Part shown: one piece after another, positions 46,101-54,699 of the stretch
How positions within the stretch are numbered: position 1 is the stretch's first letter
How the letters are laid out: each line of letters begins with the position of its first letter
Assembly (NCBI RefSeq): GCF_037392515.1
Contig: NC_090280.1
Location: 28,215,118 to 28,279,117 of the forward strand
Length of the DNA stretch: 64,000 nt
From: Haliotis asinina
Taxonomy: Eukaryota; Mollusca; Gastropoda; Lepetellida; Haliotidae
Reading direction: 5' to 3'
Position numbers and translations under genes: made by a program
The notes under the pieces: model-generated
Told to the model about the DNA's origin: nothing
The model's database searches: none
The model's input: only the letters and a program-made list of their open reading frames with translations

Positions 46101-47102
46101 CCAGTTTTGAAGATTTCGCCACATGTGACTAACCTTGCTACAGTCGTAAAATAAATGTGTTATTGTCTCTATAGAAGCCGAACAATAGCTACACAGGTTA
46201 TTGTCAACATATTGCATCTTATAGAGTCTATTTTTTGTTGGTAAAATATGATGCAAGAGTTTGTATTGAAACCATTGCAGAGCGGTATCTTCAGAACAAC
46301 GGAAGGGGATATGGTTGTATTGTTGCCAATAGTTTGTATCAATATTTTTCTCTAGAATTCTATTCCATTTTACGCAATGTTGATTTTTTATTGATTTTGT
46401 TTCCAGTTTGATTTATAGTGGATTAAATGAAAATCAGATGGCTTACAATTACCTTCTAGAATGCTGATGTTAGGAATTAGCATTTAGAAGTTAGTTGCGT
46501 TTGAATCTAAGGACAGTACCACCCCACCAAAGAAAACAAACAAAAAACCCCACCAAAACAAAAGAAAAACAAACAAAAAACAAACAACAAAAAACCCCAA
46601 AACAAAACACCCCCCAAACAAAACAAAACAAAAACCCAAAAAAAAAAAAAAAAAAAAAATGTCTTTGGAGTCTCTTTCGTGAAAAAGAGTATTTATTTGC
46701 AATGGATTCGATGAAAGTCAAATGGCTTAAAACGAAGTTCTTGAATGCCGTTTAAACAATTAAAAACGATTTTGATCTTAAACCTATGAATATAGGAAAA
46801 AACCACTAAATCACGTATTGGTTTTTCAAGCTTCTAATACCAAAATGAAATAGAGCATTCTCTGCTTATGAATTCTGTTTCTTAAAAAAACCCACTTGGT
46901 TTCAGCAGAACGATTTTAGATTAAAAAAATAAAATGGCTGAAAATTATTAAACATAAACCCTGTGGATATGGGTGCAGAACACAGAAGAAGAGAACTGCT
47001 GAGACACTGATACTCCGAGATGGTCTATGAAAAAGAAGAAGGCAACTTACAAACACAGGAGATGGCAGCAAGAATGAGGAGGGTTGCATGTGAGGGCCCC
47101 AT
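34158..47102 (-). CDS. Met/Gly-rich secreted protein B, 4 exons, 434 aa
   Basis: Candidate extracellular structural (shell-matrix-like) protein (inference); no enzyme domain seen. Exons in transcription order: 47102-47051, 36958-36935, 35692-34520, 34213-34158. Every junction is phase 1 with GT-AG borders. The sum is 1305 nt, 434 aa plus TAG. Signal peptide MGPSHATLLILAAISCVCG; then QNAPSSGGSTNPMPG; a Met/Gly block (GGMSMGGMPSTNGGMP units, about residues 75-190); a Cys core (HGCIDPVQKLP ... SAGCANSPVANFTC); the C-terminal motif LLPYQCQDIGV ... GICCPGP; and a short acidic tail. It is a paralogue of gene A immediately downstream. A TATA box precedes exon 1 and an AATAAA follows exon 4. Intron 1 is about 10 kb and full of repeats. 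Confidence 0.85.
34293..34372 (+). repeat. SINE family A, tail fragment in gene B intron 3
   Basis: taggcttcactcactgtgtt, atccctcgccacgattttgc, taaactcactcacgg. Confidence 0.55.
34520..35692 (-). CDS. Gene B exon 3 (Met/Gly block, Cys core and motif)
   Basis: Acceptor gattccgacag, donor CCGGACCAG|gtgagc, both phase 1. The donor falls at the same codon (CCPGP) as in gene A. The Met/Gly block is encoded by an imperfect minisatellite, gaggaatgcctcccat and related units read on the minus strand. Confidence 0.88.
35693..36934 (-). other. Gene B intron 2
   Basis: 1242-bp intron with no recognised element. Confidence 0.6.
36935..36958 (-). CDS. Gene B exon 2 (24-nt microexon)
   Basis: Acceptor ttctctgtttcag and donor CCTCAG|gtaagtc are both near-consensus. 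Phase 1 at both ends; encodes GQNAPSS flanked by split codons. The ATC-rich array starts 13 bases upstream of it. Confidence 0.75.
36972..38445. repeat. ATC-rich minisatellite in gene B intron 1
   Basis: About 65-70 units of variable length (about 15-36 bp) combining a gccacctgccttc anchor with (atc)n/(atcatg) runs. On the minus strand one frame stays open for over 500 codons as MMMKAGGIMMMKAGD-type units; on the plus strand His-rich and Ile/Pro-rich frames are also open. Multi-frame openness is expected of a triplet-based repeat with no stop in the unit, so this is called a repeat. Confidence 0.93.
38446..40216. other. Unrecognised part of gene B intron 1
   Basis: A gtgtttcag acceptor-like site lies next to the array (minus strand, about 38485), but its frame hits a stop in the phase required by exon 1. 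Nothing else is recognised. Confidence 0.4.
40217..40290. mobile_element. Short TA-bounded MITE, deleted copy
   Basis: Begins tactggataaaatatagac and ends tgtccctaactatttttggc-cagta. It is the same family as 54515-54644. Confidence 0.65.
40313..40472 (-). repeat. SINE family A, reverse
   Basis: gtgagcgaatttagtttaac, gccgattttaataataatcc, aacaatatcacggcgggtg, acccatgtggggaatcgaac, cgagcaagggtttaaccaat. Confidence 0.8.
40880..40932. repeat. (AAAC)n microsatellite
   Basis: About 13 aaac units; Val-Cys-Leu-Phe reading on the minus strand is repeat translation. Confidence 0.95.
41536..42515. repeat. ~20-bp minisatellite, ~48 copies
   Basis: Unit gggaggtaaactttaatgt with t/g variants (tatgttgga, aatgtggga) and some gtggaatgtgg insertions. 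It decays gradually to about 42720. Confidence 0.95.
42721..43379. other. No gene seen
   Basis: A moderately G+C-rich patch at 42800-43060 has no recognisable coding or RNA feature. Confidence 0.4.
43380..43533 (-). repeat. SINE family A, reverse
   Basis: aagtgagtgagtacgtatag, aacacacggcgggggatgcc, acaccatgtggagactcaac, ctctcaccactaggctgatc. Confidence 0.78.
44168..44325 (-). repeat. SINE family A, reverse
   Basis: tagtgagtgagtaagcgac, tttggttttgcgcccctatt, gtgggggacacccgaaattt, gtggggaatcgaactcgggg, aactctttaaccactaggcc. Confidence 0.85.
44450..44765. repeat. Degenerate ~70-bp tandem repeat x4
   Basis: Each unit has a catgaaagaa-type segment, an aactttttgc-like segment and cacagattaact; units are well diverged. 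Confidence 0.6.
44766..45669. other. No gene seen
   Basis: AT-rich intronic sequence of gene B, with no recognised element. Confidence 0.4.
45670..46400 (-). mobile_element. LINE 3' fragment with A-rich tail
   Basis: The minus strand encodes the end of a non-LTR retrotransposon ORF2: DTALQWFQYKLLHHILPTK, then a CCHC zinc-knuckle segment (NLCSYCSASIETITHLFYDC: C-x2-C-x7-H-x4-C), then VSHMWRNLQNWLN and an AT-rich C-terminus ending HGLFSE (stop near 45828). An A-rich tail follows to about 45670 (read on the minus strand). The reverse transcriptase core is absent, so the copy is 5' truncated. The motif style suggests the L1/Tx1-like or related group; the clade is uncertain. Confidence 0.85.
46520..46660. 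repeat. A/C-rich low-complexity tract ending in poly-A
   Basis: aaacaaacaaaaaacccc-type sequence ends in an uninterrupted run of more than 20 A residues at about 46638-46659. Confidence 0.85.
47051..47102 (-). CDS. Gene B exon 1 (signal peptide)
   Basis: ATG at 47102-47100; 17 codons with a hydrophobic core LLILAAISCVC. Donor TGTTT|gtaagt, ending in phase 1. The TATA box lies 41 bases upstream. It is linked to exon 2 by phase and by the sense of the resulting signal-cleavage region; cDNA would settle it. Confidence 0.75.
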
Positions 47103-47142
47103 GGTGCTGAGATTCCAGTCTGGATCGTTTCCCCAAGACCAG

Positions 47143-47152
47143 TTATATATAC
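47143..47152 (-). promoter_or_regulatory. TATA box of gene B
   Basis: The minus strand reads TATATATAAC 41 bases before the ATG, giving an expected start site about 10-15 bases before the ATG and a very short 5' UTR. Confidence 0.6.
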
Positions 47153-47159
47153 AGCAGCT

Positions 47160-48404
47160 TGATGGACACCTGTCAGGAATGATAGCTCACCAGGTATGAC
47201 ATCCTGCCTTACAAAGTCGCCTTAATGGCAAACTCACTGATGTCAAGGAGGGCATACATGTTTCATGGGGAAGATTAATCTCTGGCCACGGTCTAACTGG
47301 ATCTCGTTATTTTGGTCTGTGCAGTAGGTCGACCACAACATTTTGGTCAGCGTATATTAATGTGAATTAGGAGGTACGTGTCACCGGACCATTTGACTTT
47401 CTATGGTCGTAAATAACACCCATGCTTTGACTCCCATCCATGCAGGGACATGATAAAGTGACACGGTTTAAGCTGGATAAACTTGTTAGATAAACGTGTG
47501 GTAAATTATTTTGATACAATTCTTCAGTCAGTCAGAATAACATGTTTTTTTGGTGTTTATTTCGTAGTTTTGAACACAACTAATGTTTGATTGTTAAATA
47601 GTCTCTGGGTGTCGATTTCCGAAAATTACAAAACACTCTTTGTAAAATCATCCGAAATAGATGAGCTTACATGAGAGCAACTAGTGTCATTTTTACCCGT
47701 TGACATTTCACGTAAGTCAAACTGTACGTTTCTGATGCAAGATATAGTATGAAAATGAGATGTACTCTCCATAGGTTTGCGCACATGATGTATTTTATGT
47801 AAAATGTCATCTACCCATTGCTCGTTTATCCTGACTGATGTACAAAATAATGTATGGATTTTCTTTTACTTTTTTCATGCTTGTACTCTTGTTCACTACT
47901 TCCACGTTCATTCACAGCTTTGATAGCTAATTGCACAATCGCTATGGCAAATGCATCTTACCGTCTAAACAACGATGTAAGTACTATTTACCACCCATTG
48001 TTGATTGTGAAGTAAATTGTGACTTGTTTCTAATCTGTTAATAATATACAACGTTTTGTTATTTTTACCGGTAAAATGATATTTTGGATGGTGACTAGGG
48101 CCAAATGATAAGGCCTAGCTGAAAGAAAAAAACAACATTATTTAACAACAAAAAAACCCAACCCAAACGTCATTTTAATAACTTCTAATAACTTCATGCT
48201 AAATGTTGTCATATCTGCATCCTGCAAGCTCAACGGTTATTCTGTACATATGTCATGAGAATTTTTAACGAACGGGGCTATGTGAACATGTTTCTTTAAC
48301 TTGCGGGCTTTCTCAAACAGATATCGGGTGATCGTGTACCGCGACACTATTTCGCTATAGATGTGTTAGTGCTGCTGTACAGTTTGTTTTGTTTGCGTGT
48401 TTGT
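47160..48404. other. Upstream of gene B; no gene recognised
   Basis: Non-coding. It holds the promoter-side flank of gene B; nothing beyond the TATA box could be assigned. Confidence 0.4.
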
Positions 48405-48620
48405 TGTTTAACGCCACGCTTACACACGTAATATTCCAGCTTTATGAATAATCGAATCTGGGCCAGACAATCCAGTGGTCAAACAACATCATGAGTATCG
48501 ATCTACGCACTTGGGACACAACAGCAGGTGTCAATCAAGTCAGCAAGCCTGACAACTCAATCCCGTTAGTCGACTCTTAGCCATAGGTTCTGAACAAGCA
48601 TGGGCTCTGATCACGAGCAG
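48405..48620 (-). repeat. SINE family B, reverse
   Basis: gtttaacgccacgcttacac, cgtaatattccagctttatg, gggccagacaatccagtgg, gtgtcaatcaagtcagcaag, cccgttagtcgactcttagc, aagcatgggctctgatc. Confidence 0.85.
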
Positions 48621-48934
48621 ATCATAACAGAACTTACACTACTCTTTATCGTACATTGTGACTTAATCAGAATGTAGTTTCAAGGTTTGGAAAGAATATA
48701 ATAATACCGCCTCATTTAGTGAAACCCCTACTCACCCAAACACTCACACACATAGATATCTGTAAATATTTTTGCATGAATGTTTCCACAAGTTCGTAAA
48801 TAATTTGAAACCTCACTCACTCACATTGATATGCAGTGTTGTAAAATATTCAGTGTTCTGACCCTGGGCGATAAACAAGATTAAAATATTGTGCTGGTCG
48901 CGAAATGTGTCTGCTTAAGTTTATTCACTTTAAA

Positions 48935-49105
48935 GGGGCGGTTGGATAGACTACATCTAGTGGTTAAAGCTTTTATTCGAGAAGCCGAAGACCAGGGTTT
49001 GGCACATGGGTACAATGGGTGTATGCCATTTCCTGGGCCCCTGCCTTGATATTGCTTGAGTATAGGTAAAGGCGATGGAAAAGCTGAAACTCACTAATTG
49101 TTCCA
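48935..49105 (+). repeat. SINE family A, decayed
   Basis: ggggcggttggatagactac, agtggttaaagcttttattc, gaagccgaagaccagggtttg, cacatgggtacaatgggtg, ccttgatattgcttgagtat, gaaactcac. Confidence 0.75.
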
Positions 49106-49123
49106 TGACACTGAAGCACTACA

Positions 49124-49316
49124 GCTAACGGGGTTATGTGGTCCGGCTCCTGACATAATTGACACATGTCATCGTATCTCATTTCCGCATATCGATGGTC
49201 CTGTTGTTGATCTTTGGAGTGTCAGGTCCTGCCTCGATCACTGACAGATTGCCACGATATAACTGGAACATTGCTGAGTACGGCGTAAAACTAAACTCAC
49301 TCGCTCACTCACTGAA
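49124..49316 (+). repeat. SINE family B, directly after a family A copy
   Basis: taacggggttatgtggtccg, cacatgtcatcgtatctcat, gttgttgatctttggagtg, acattgctgagtacggcg, taaaactaaactcactcgctcactcac. Confidence 0.85.
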
Positions 49317-50494
49317 ACAGCAAGTGAAACACGTCTCTAGCAAAATCATTCTCCTCTCCAGCTTCCTTTCAACCCGAACGATCCGGATTCATACATTGTT
49401 CGCCAACGTAATGTGTCAGGGATGATTCATTAACCCCTTTCTTTGGAGGGCCGATATATAAGTGTTTGTAAATTACAATGTTTGACTTGGCTTTGATAGA
49501 TGCATGCTGCTTCAACGTAGGTGTACGCGTCACCTGCGTTGTCAGTAACAGCTAAAGAACACGTGTCCACGTCAGCTGAGTTGTAGAGTGTCAACAACTG
49601 GGTAGATAGATAGATAGAAGGAGCAGGGTCATGAGTTCAAACAACAGCGGTTACAGGACACCGAGGAAGTGAATAAACATGCAAAAGAGGGAGCCGATCC
49701 GCAAAACGTTCATAGCACTGTGCCATTCGTCAGCTTATGATAAATGATCATAAATGGGTTACAGAAATGAAACTGATTATAAACTGATTGACAGACAGAT
49801 TTATTGAATATAAATCTGTTTGAGAGGCTTTCTAGAAGCTGTAAAAACAGGAATCACAAGTCCTTAGGGATGATCATCCTCTTTATTGTACACTAGCGGC
49901 GTTTCGGTATAGGTTCATACACCGTTCAAAAGTATGAGTAAGGAGCTGATAATCCAGAAAGACTTGTCGCAGCGTTACGAACGCTTTTTGGATCGGGACA
50001 GAGATGGACAATATGGCTTCTTTTGAAAATATTGAGCTGTTATCAGAGGTGATAGTGTGGTGTTTCATAAAAGCAACGTGTGCTCTGCCATGTTCAATCA
50101 GATAATTTAAAAGAAACGGTTTGCTGTTTGCTTTGAACGAACACCAGGCCGGGGTAAATGTTACACAGTTGTACTTCTGTGCTCAGTTGAACAACATATT
50201 TTAGTTTCGAGACATTATCAGATGCTGATGTCTGAATTTCGATTTTTGTGAATATTGCTTTGTCATCATTTTTTTCTGGTTTATTTATATGAAGACGTGC
50301 TATTGCCTGGTGCGTCATTTTTCGGCTTTTGTCCCGCATTATTCTCCTGTTTTTGCAAATACACACACTGTAACGTGAACATGTATTAAAAACCGTGCAA
50401 CTGTATTAGCTAAAAGACAAGCATAAGAACCAGAAAGGTGAAGATGTCGGAAGATATTAGACATTGCTAACATCATCCACCAGTGTGGCATCAC
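49317..50494. other. No gene recognised
   Basis: A short (gata)n run at about 49601-49617; otherwise unassigned. Confidence 0.4.
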
Positions 50495-50650
50495 TAATTA
50501 CTTTTAATCCGATTTTAGCAATATTTCAGCAATATCTCGGCGGGGGACACCGGAAATGGACTTCAAACATGGAACCTATGTGGGGAATCGAACCCAGTCT
50601 TCGGCAACCACTTTAACCGCTTAACCCACAAGGCTATCCCACTGCCGCTA
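50495..50650 (-). repeat. SINE family A, reverse
   Basis: ttttagcaatatttcagcaa, tatctcggcgggggacaccg, tgtggggaatcgaacccag, ccgcttaacccacaaggc, tatcccactgccgc. Confidence 0.85.
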
Positions 50651-50671
50651 CACCACTATCGAAATTTGTAC

Positions 50672-50817
50672 TCGAGTTTGTTTTAATCCCCTTTTAGCAA
50701 TATTCCAGCAGAGGACACCAGAAATGGGCTTCCCAATTTGTACCCATGTGGGAAATCGAACCCAGGTCTTCGGCGTGACGAGCGAACACTTTAACTACTA
50801 GGCTACACCACTGCCCC
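50672..50817 (-). repeat. SINE family A, reverse, second of a pair
   Basis: gttttaatccccttttagca, atattccagcagaggacacc, catgtgggaaatcgaaccc, cggcgtgacgagcgaacact, actaggctacaccactgcc. It is in the same orientation as, and 22 bases from, the previous copy. Confidence 0.85.
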
Positions 50818-51118
50818 AAATCGTCTCGTAACAAGTGTAATAAGTATCGCTTTGACTCAGCCGACTATGTACATCAGCACATGTAGTCGTGACAGACATG
50901 AATGTTGTTCGTGATTCCGGTGACCTGGTAGGATTTGACTTCTCCATGATGGACGTACCTGCAACTCTGACGTCGCGGCTGTAAATTCAGCCTGTCCAGG
51001 CGTTCTACATTTCATATCTGTAAAAATATGAACGAATTACATGCGTGAAACTGTTTCAGAAAATTGATCTATTCACCTTATGAAAGGGACATCGTTCACA
51101 TATAATGTTTTATGAGAA

Positions 51119-51180
51119 TAACATTCTATCAGAATAATGCTTTATCAGAATAATGTTCTATCAGAATAATGTTTTGGGAG
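51119..51180. repeat. Short tandem repeat x4
   Basis: Copies of tatcagaataatgtt with c/t changes. Confidence 0.8.
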
Positions 51181-51197
51181 CTTTATTTTCCTTATCG

Positions 51198-51410
51198 TTA
51201 TTGTTTCTTTATTGAAACTATTGTTGGGCCGTCATAATGCATGGTTTCATAAATTACCATTATCCATAAAAACACCCCAACTTGATCAGCCTCTTGAAGT
51301 ACAACAGAACGGCTATTAATTTTCTTAATTCCTGTTTCTCCCTGCTGATACAACCAAATCTGTCTTACTCCGTTGGAAGTATTTAGTGGCATTATCTCGA
51401 TAGTATCCAT
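51198..51410 (-). CDS. Unassigned open stretch, possible exon (weak)
   Basis: An open stretch on the minus strand contains NSRSVVLQEADQVGVFLW and a final HYDGPTIVSIKKQ before the stop. The LQEADQV...LW pattern loosely recalls the late strands of a C1q/TNF-like jelly roll, but no splice acceptor was fixed and the resemblance is slight. It could equally be chance or a decayed exon. Confidence 0.2.
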   Translation of the reverse strand: MDTIEIMPLNTSNGVRQIWLYQQGETGIKKINSRSVVLQEADQVGVFLWIMVIYETMHYDGPTIVSIKKQ

Positions 51411-51469
51411 AACTTTATCCAGATATTTGTCTCTTATTTGAGGTTAAACCTAATTTTGTTTCCACAGAG

Positions 51470-51750
51470 TCGACCCGTGAAGGTCCCGGGGTAGAATAGG
51501 CCTTCAGCAACCCATGCTTGCCATAAAAGGCGACCATATTTGTCGTAAGGGGCGATTAACGGGATCGGGTGGTCAGGCTAGCTGACTTGGTTGACACATG
51601 TCATCGGTTCCCAATCGCGCAGATCGTTGCTCGGGTTGTTTGTCAGTGGATTGTCTGGCCCAGCCTCAATTATTTACAGACCACCGCCATATGGCTGGAA
51701 TATTACTGAGTGCGGCGTAAAACTAAACTCACTCACTCACTTCCTCACAC
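51470..51750 (+). repeat. SINE family B, most complete copy
   Basis: gtcgacccgtgaaggtcccg, gggtagaataggccttcagc, aacccatgcttgccataaaa, gggatcgggtggtcaggct, gacttggttgacacatgtca, gaccaccgccatatggctgg, attactgagtgcggcgtaaa, actaaactcactcactcac. Confidence 0.92.
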
Positions 51751-52727
51751 TAAAGAGTCGATTAGATCCACAGGTCTTGTTGAGTTGAAAGAGACACACT
51801 TCTCAGAAGCTTCCAAATGTTCCATAAATCTCAGTCGTCTATAAAGTCACATATATCAACTTTGAAGTGTTTAATGTTTTTTGTTGAAGTTGATGTAAAT
51901 TTCAGACTCGTTTTAATATTAAGTGATTTCCGTATCCGTTTATTTTCGCGTGGAGAGATTTATTATGTCTAGATCAATTGGAAAGATTTATTATCCGGAT
52001 CACAAGGTGAGATTATGTCTGGATCAATTGTTTCACTGACGATGTATGTACTGTCTCTACTTGTATCGGTAACAGTTTATACTTTGTTCAGTTCCTTCAT
52101 TTCCATGAGGAGAGTTTCAGTTACTGTTCTGTTGCCGTATATATGGACCGTAGGTCTTACTAGTCTACTTCCGGAAATAGATTTCCGATGACTTGCATGT
52201 CTTCAAGAACCTGTTATGGTTCCAAATCGCGCGTCCGCAAAATATATCTTCACTAGGCTGGACCAAGTGTTAAATGCTTGGATGTGTTGCCAGATGTTCA
52301 TGTAACATGGTACATGTGTGTTTGCTGCTCGGTGAAGATCATAGTTTCCTGAGTCAAACAACGTGTGTCGAGTATGATTAGCCAGGACATGCGCCTTGAA
52401 GCAGCCCCCTACCATTGCCGTAAAACAGCAATTCCTAAGAAAAGTGAGTCTCACTAGTACGTGTTGTTTATATACTGTCCATCAAACCTCTGTCAGAACA
52501 TTAGAGCGAAACGTTTACAACCTTCCAGTCACGTTGGTTGTATTCATTGCACGACAAATTCAGGTCATTCGAGGAAAGTGAATATCACGACCTGAGTACA
52601 AAAAACCCCAACATTTCAACCGCTATGGAGATGAATATAATACACATAACTGTCTTCTCATAACCATCATACAGCGCATTTTGTTTTGAGGTGAAACTAC
52701 ATGACCATATAGGTTTGCTTCTTGTTT
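51751..52727. other. No gene recognised
   Basis: Nothing assignable between the SINE-B and the 3' flank of ankyrin copy 1. Confidence 0.4.
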
Positions 52728-52880
52728 AATGCAGCAGTCAGCAATATACCAGCTGTATGGGGATGGGCTACAAGTAGCAAGCGATCAACGGCATGGGAAT
52801 CCATCTACGCACATGGTATACAATGACATGAGTCGACCAAGTCAGCGAGTCTGACCACCAGATCCCGTCAGTTTCCTCGT
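52728..52880 (-). repeat. SINE family B, reverse, 3' of ankyrin copy 1
   Basis: gcagtcagcaatataccagc, tgtatggggatgggctac, acaatgacatgagtcgacc, aagtcagcgagtctgaccac, cagatcccgtcagtttcctc. It lies at the same relative position as the copy at 61945-62110. Confidence 0.78.
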
Positions 52881-53044
52881 ACAAACAAAAATTAGTCACG
52901 GGTTATTCACTAACTTTCGACATCAGAAGCAAGAGAAGAATATATGATAATTAACATATCGATTAACAAAGAAGCATGGTACAATAGATAACAGGGACTG
53001 AATAATCATTGTTTATCTCCACTGATGGTAAAATGTGAGGGTAC

Positions 53045-54096
53045 TTATCGACCACCATGTGATATGAGAAAGTCATACACCCGACTGTTCCTGAATCGTT
53101 TTGCAATCATAGCTGCCGTTTCCCCTCTCTTGGTCTTGGCGTTAATGTCCAGAAGGTCCTTGGAAAGAACAAACTTCACCATCTCAAGGTTTCCAGATTT
53201 ACAGAGTAGGTGAAGGCTATTTTTGCCGCTTTTTGTTTTCATTGCCATGTTCCCTCCTTTTCTTACGATAAATTTAAACATTTGTCCGTGCCCAAGTTGG
53301 GCCGTGATCATCAGTGGTGTCACCTTGTCCTTTCGGCTGCTGTTAATGTCCACAAGATCCTGTGAGATAATATACTCAACCATCTCCAAATGTCCTCCAC
53401 AGCAAGCCATATGGAGGACGTTGGAACCTGATCCTGTCTCCAGAGATACATCACACCCTTTACTCATAAGTATGTCAAATATTTCTCTGTTTCCCAGTCT
53501 TGCTGCCACCATGACTGATGTGAGTCCAGAACTTGGTCTACTATCTATGCTCACCTTGCCTATTGACAGTACATATTTCACCATCTCTACATGCCCCCCA
53601 GCACATGCGTAATGGAGGATGTTCTTACCATTTTTATCTCCCAATGACAGATCAGCTCCTTCACTAACAAGAACGGCGAACACATCTCTATAACCTCTGG
53701 TTGCTGCCAAGATCACAGGTGTCCTCCCGCACTTCCCTCTACTGTTGATGTCCACCATCTTCTGTGATAGAATATACTTAACTATCGCCACATGTCCTCC
53801 ACATGTTGCCATATGGAGAATGTTGTTGCCGTCATTGGCAACAAGTGACCCTTTACCTCCTTTGTTGATAAGCAGCTTAACCACGTCCATGTGTCCGGCA
53901 CACGCTGCCGTCATCAGTGGTGTCCGTCCTCTCCCGTCCCTTCTGTTGATGTCCATCTGTCCCCCAGACAAGGTGCGTCCCACCATGTTCAAGTCCCCCT
54001 CCCTGCAAGCATCATGGAGCTGGTCGTCAGCCGACCCCCACTTCTGGCTACATGGTTGATATTTTATGTGTCGTTGAGGAGTGACCAGTTTTCCAT
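53045..54096 (-). CDS. Ankyrin-repeat protein, terminal exon, copy 1
   Basis: 349 codons plus stop in one exon, entered in phase 1 after tcattcattcag. The N-terminal segment GKLVTPQRHIKYQPCSQKWG leads into DDQLHDACREGDLNMVGRTL, then about ten ankyrin repeats. Odd and even repeats alternate in type: GRTPLMTAACAGHMDVVKLL versus NNILHMATCGGHVAIVKYIL. It ends with a partial repeat, RVYDFLISHGGR, and a stop. Ankyrin repeats mediate protein binding; no other domain is in this exon. Upstream exons are not proven (see the exon at 56821-57123). It is a close paralogue of 62299-63350. Confidence 0.9.
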
Positions 54097-54514
54097 CTGA
54101 ATGAATGAAGACAAATACACAGAAAGAATAACCATATGTTTATATAACAATTTGCGTTGGAGGTTTGTGATAGATGGAATAGCGTGGCTTCCGCCCAAGT
54201 CGCGAGAGAATCGCGAGAATGTTGATGGGTATGGCGACCGATAAAAACTACTTGCACTTACTGAAAACTGTGTTGTAGATGCTAACACAGAATCAGCCCT
54301 TTCGAGCGTCATCATTTAGTGATCTGCTCATAGTTTTTTTTACCAGCTTTAGTGATCGATAGTTTTCTATAATTTAAAATAACTGAAATGATGAGATTGA
54401 AATGAATTTACGAAATTTGAGAACACTATTGCAATGTGGACATGAAAAAAGTGATGTCGAATTCCCAAAATTCTAAAAGATCATATTTTGTAAAAAAAAT
54501 CATATTTCAAATAC

Positions 54515-54644
54515 ATACTGGACAAAATAAGTTAAGCATATTAGTATTTTTATGACTGATATTTTATCAGTATTTCAAGGAATAAATACATTTTATTCAT
54601 TATTTCAAATTTTACAAATGTCCCTAACTATTTTTGTCCAGTAT
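54515..54644. mobile_element. TA-bounded MITE (~130 bp)
   Basis: Begins atactggacaaaataagtta and ends, in reverse complement, with atactggacaaaaatagtta. The TA at each end is consistent with a Tc1/mariner-type target duplication. The second copy is at 40217-40290. Confidence 0.82.
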
Positions 54645-54699
54645 GTTAAAAAGCCAGAAAAATAACTTAAAAGTTTATAAAAAAAATAATTCTTTAATT

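Noticed and set aside
46484-46755. Phe- or Lys-rich open frames
   Set aside because: Low-complexity A/C-rich DNA and a poly-A run.
53223-54059. Plus-strand open frames opposite the ankyrin exon 1 copy
   Set aside because: They are antisense shadows of the ankyrin frame; the same shadows recur opposite copy 2.
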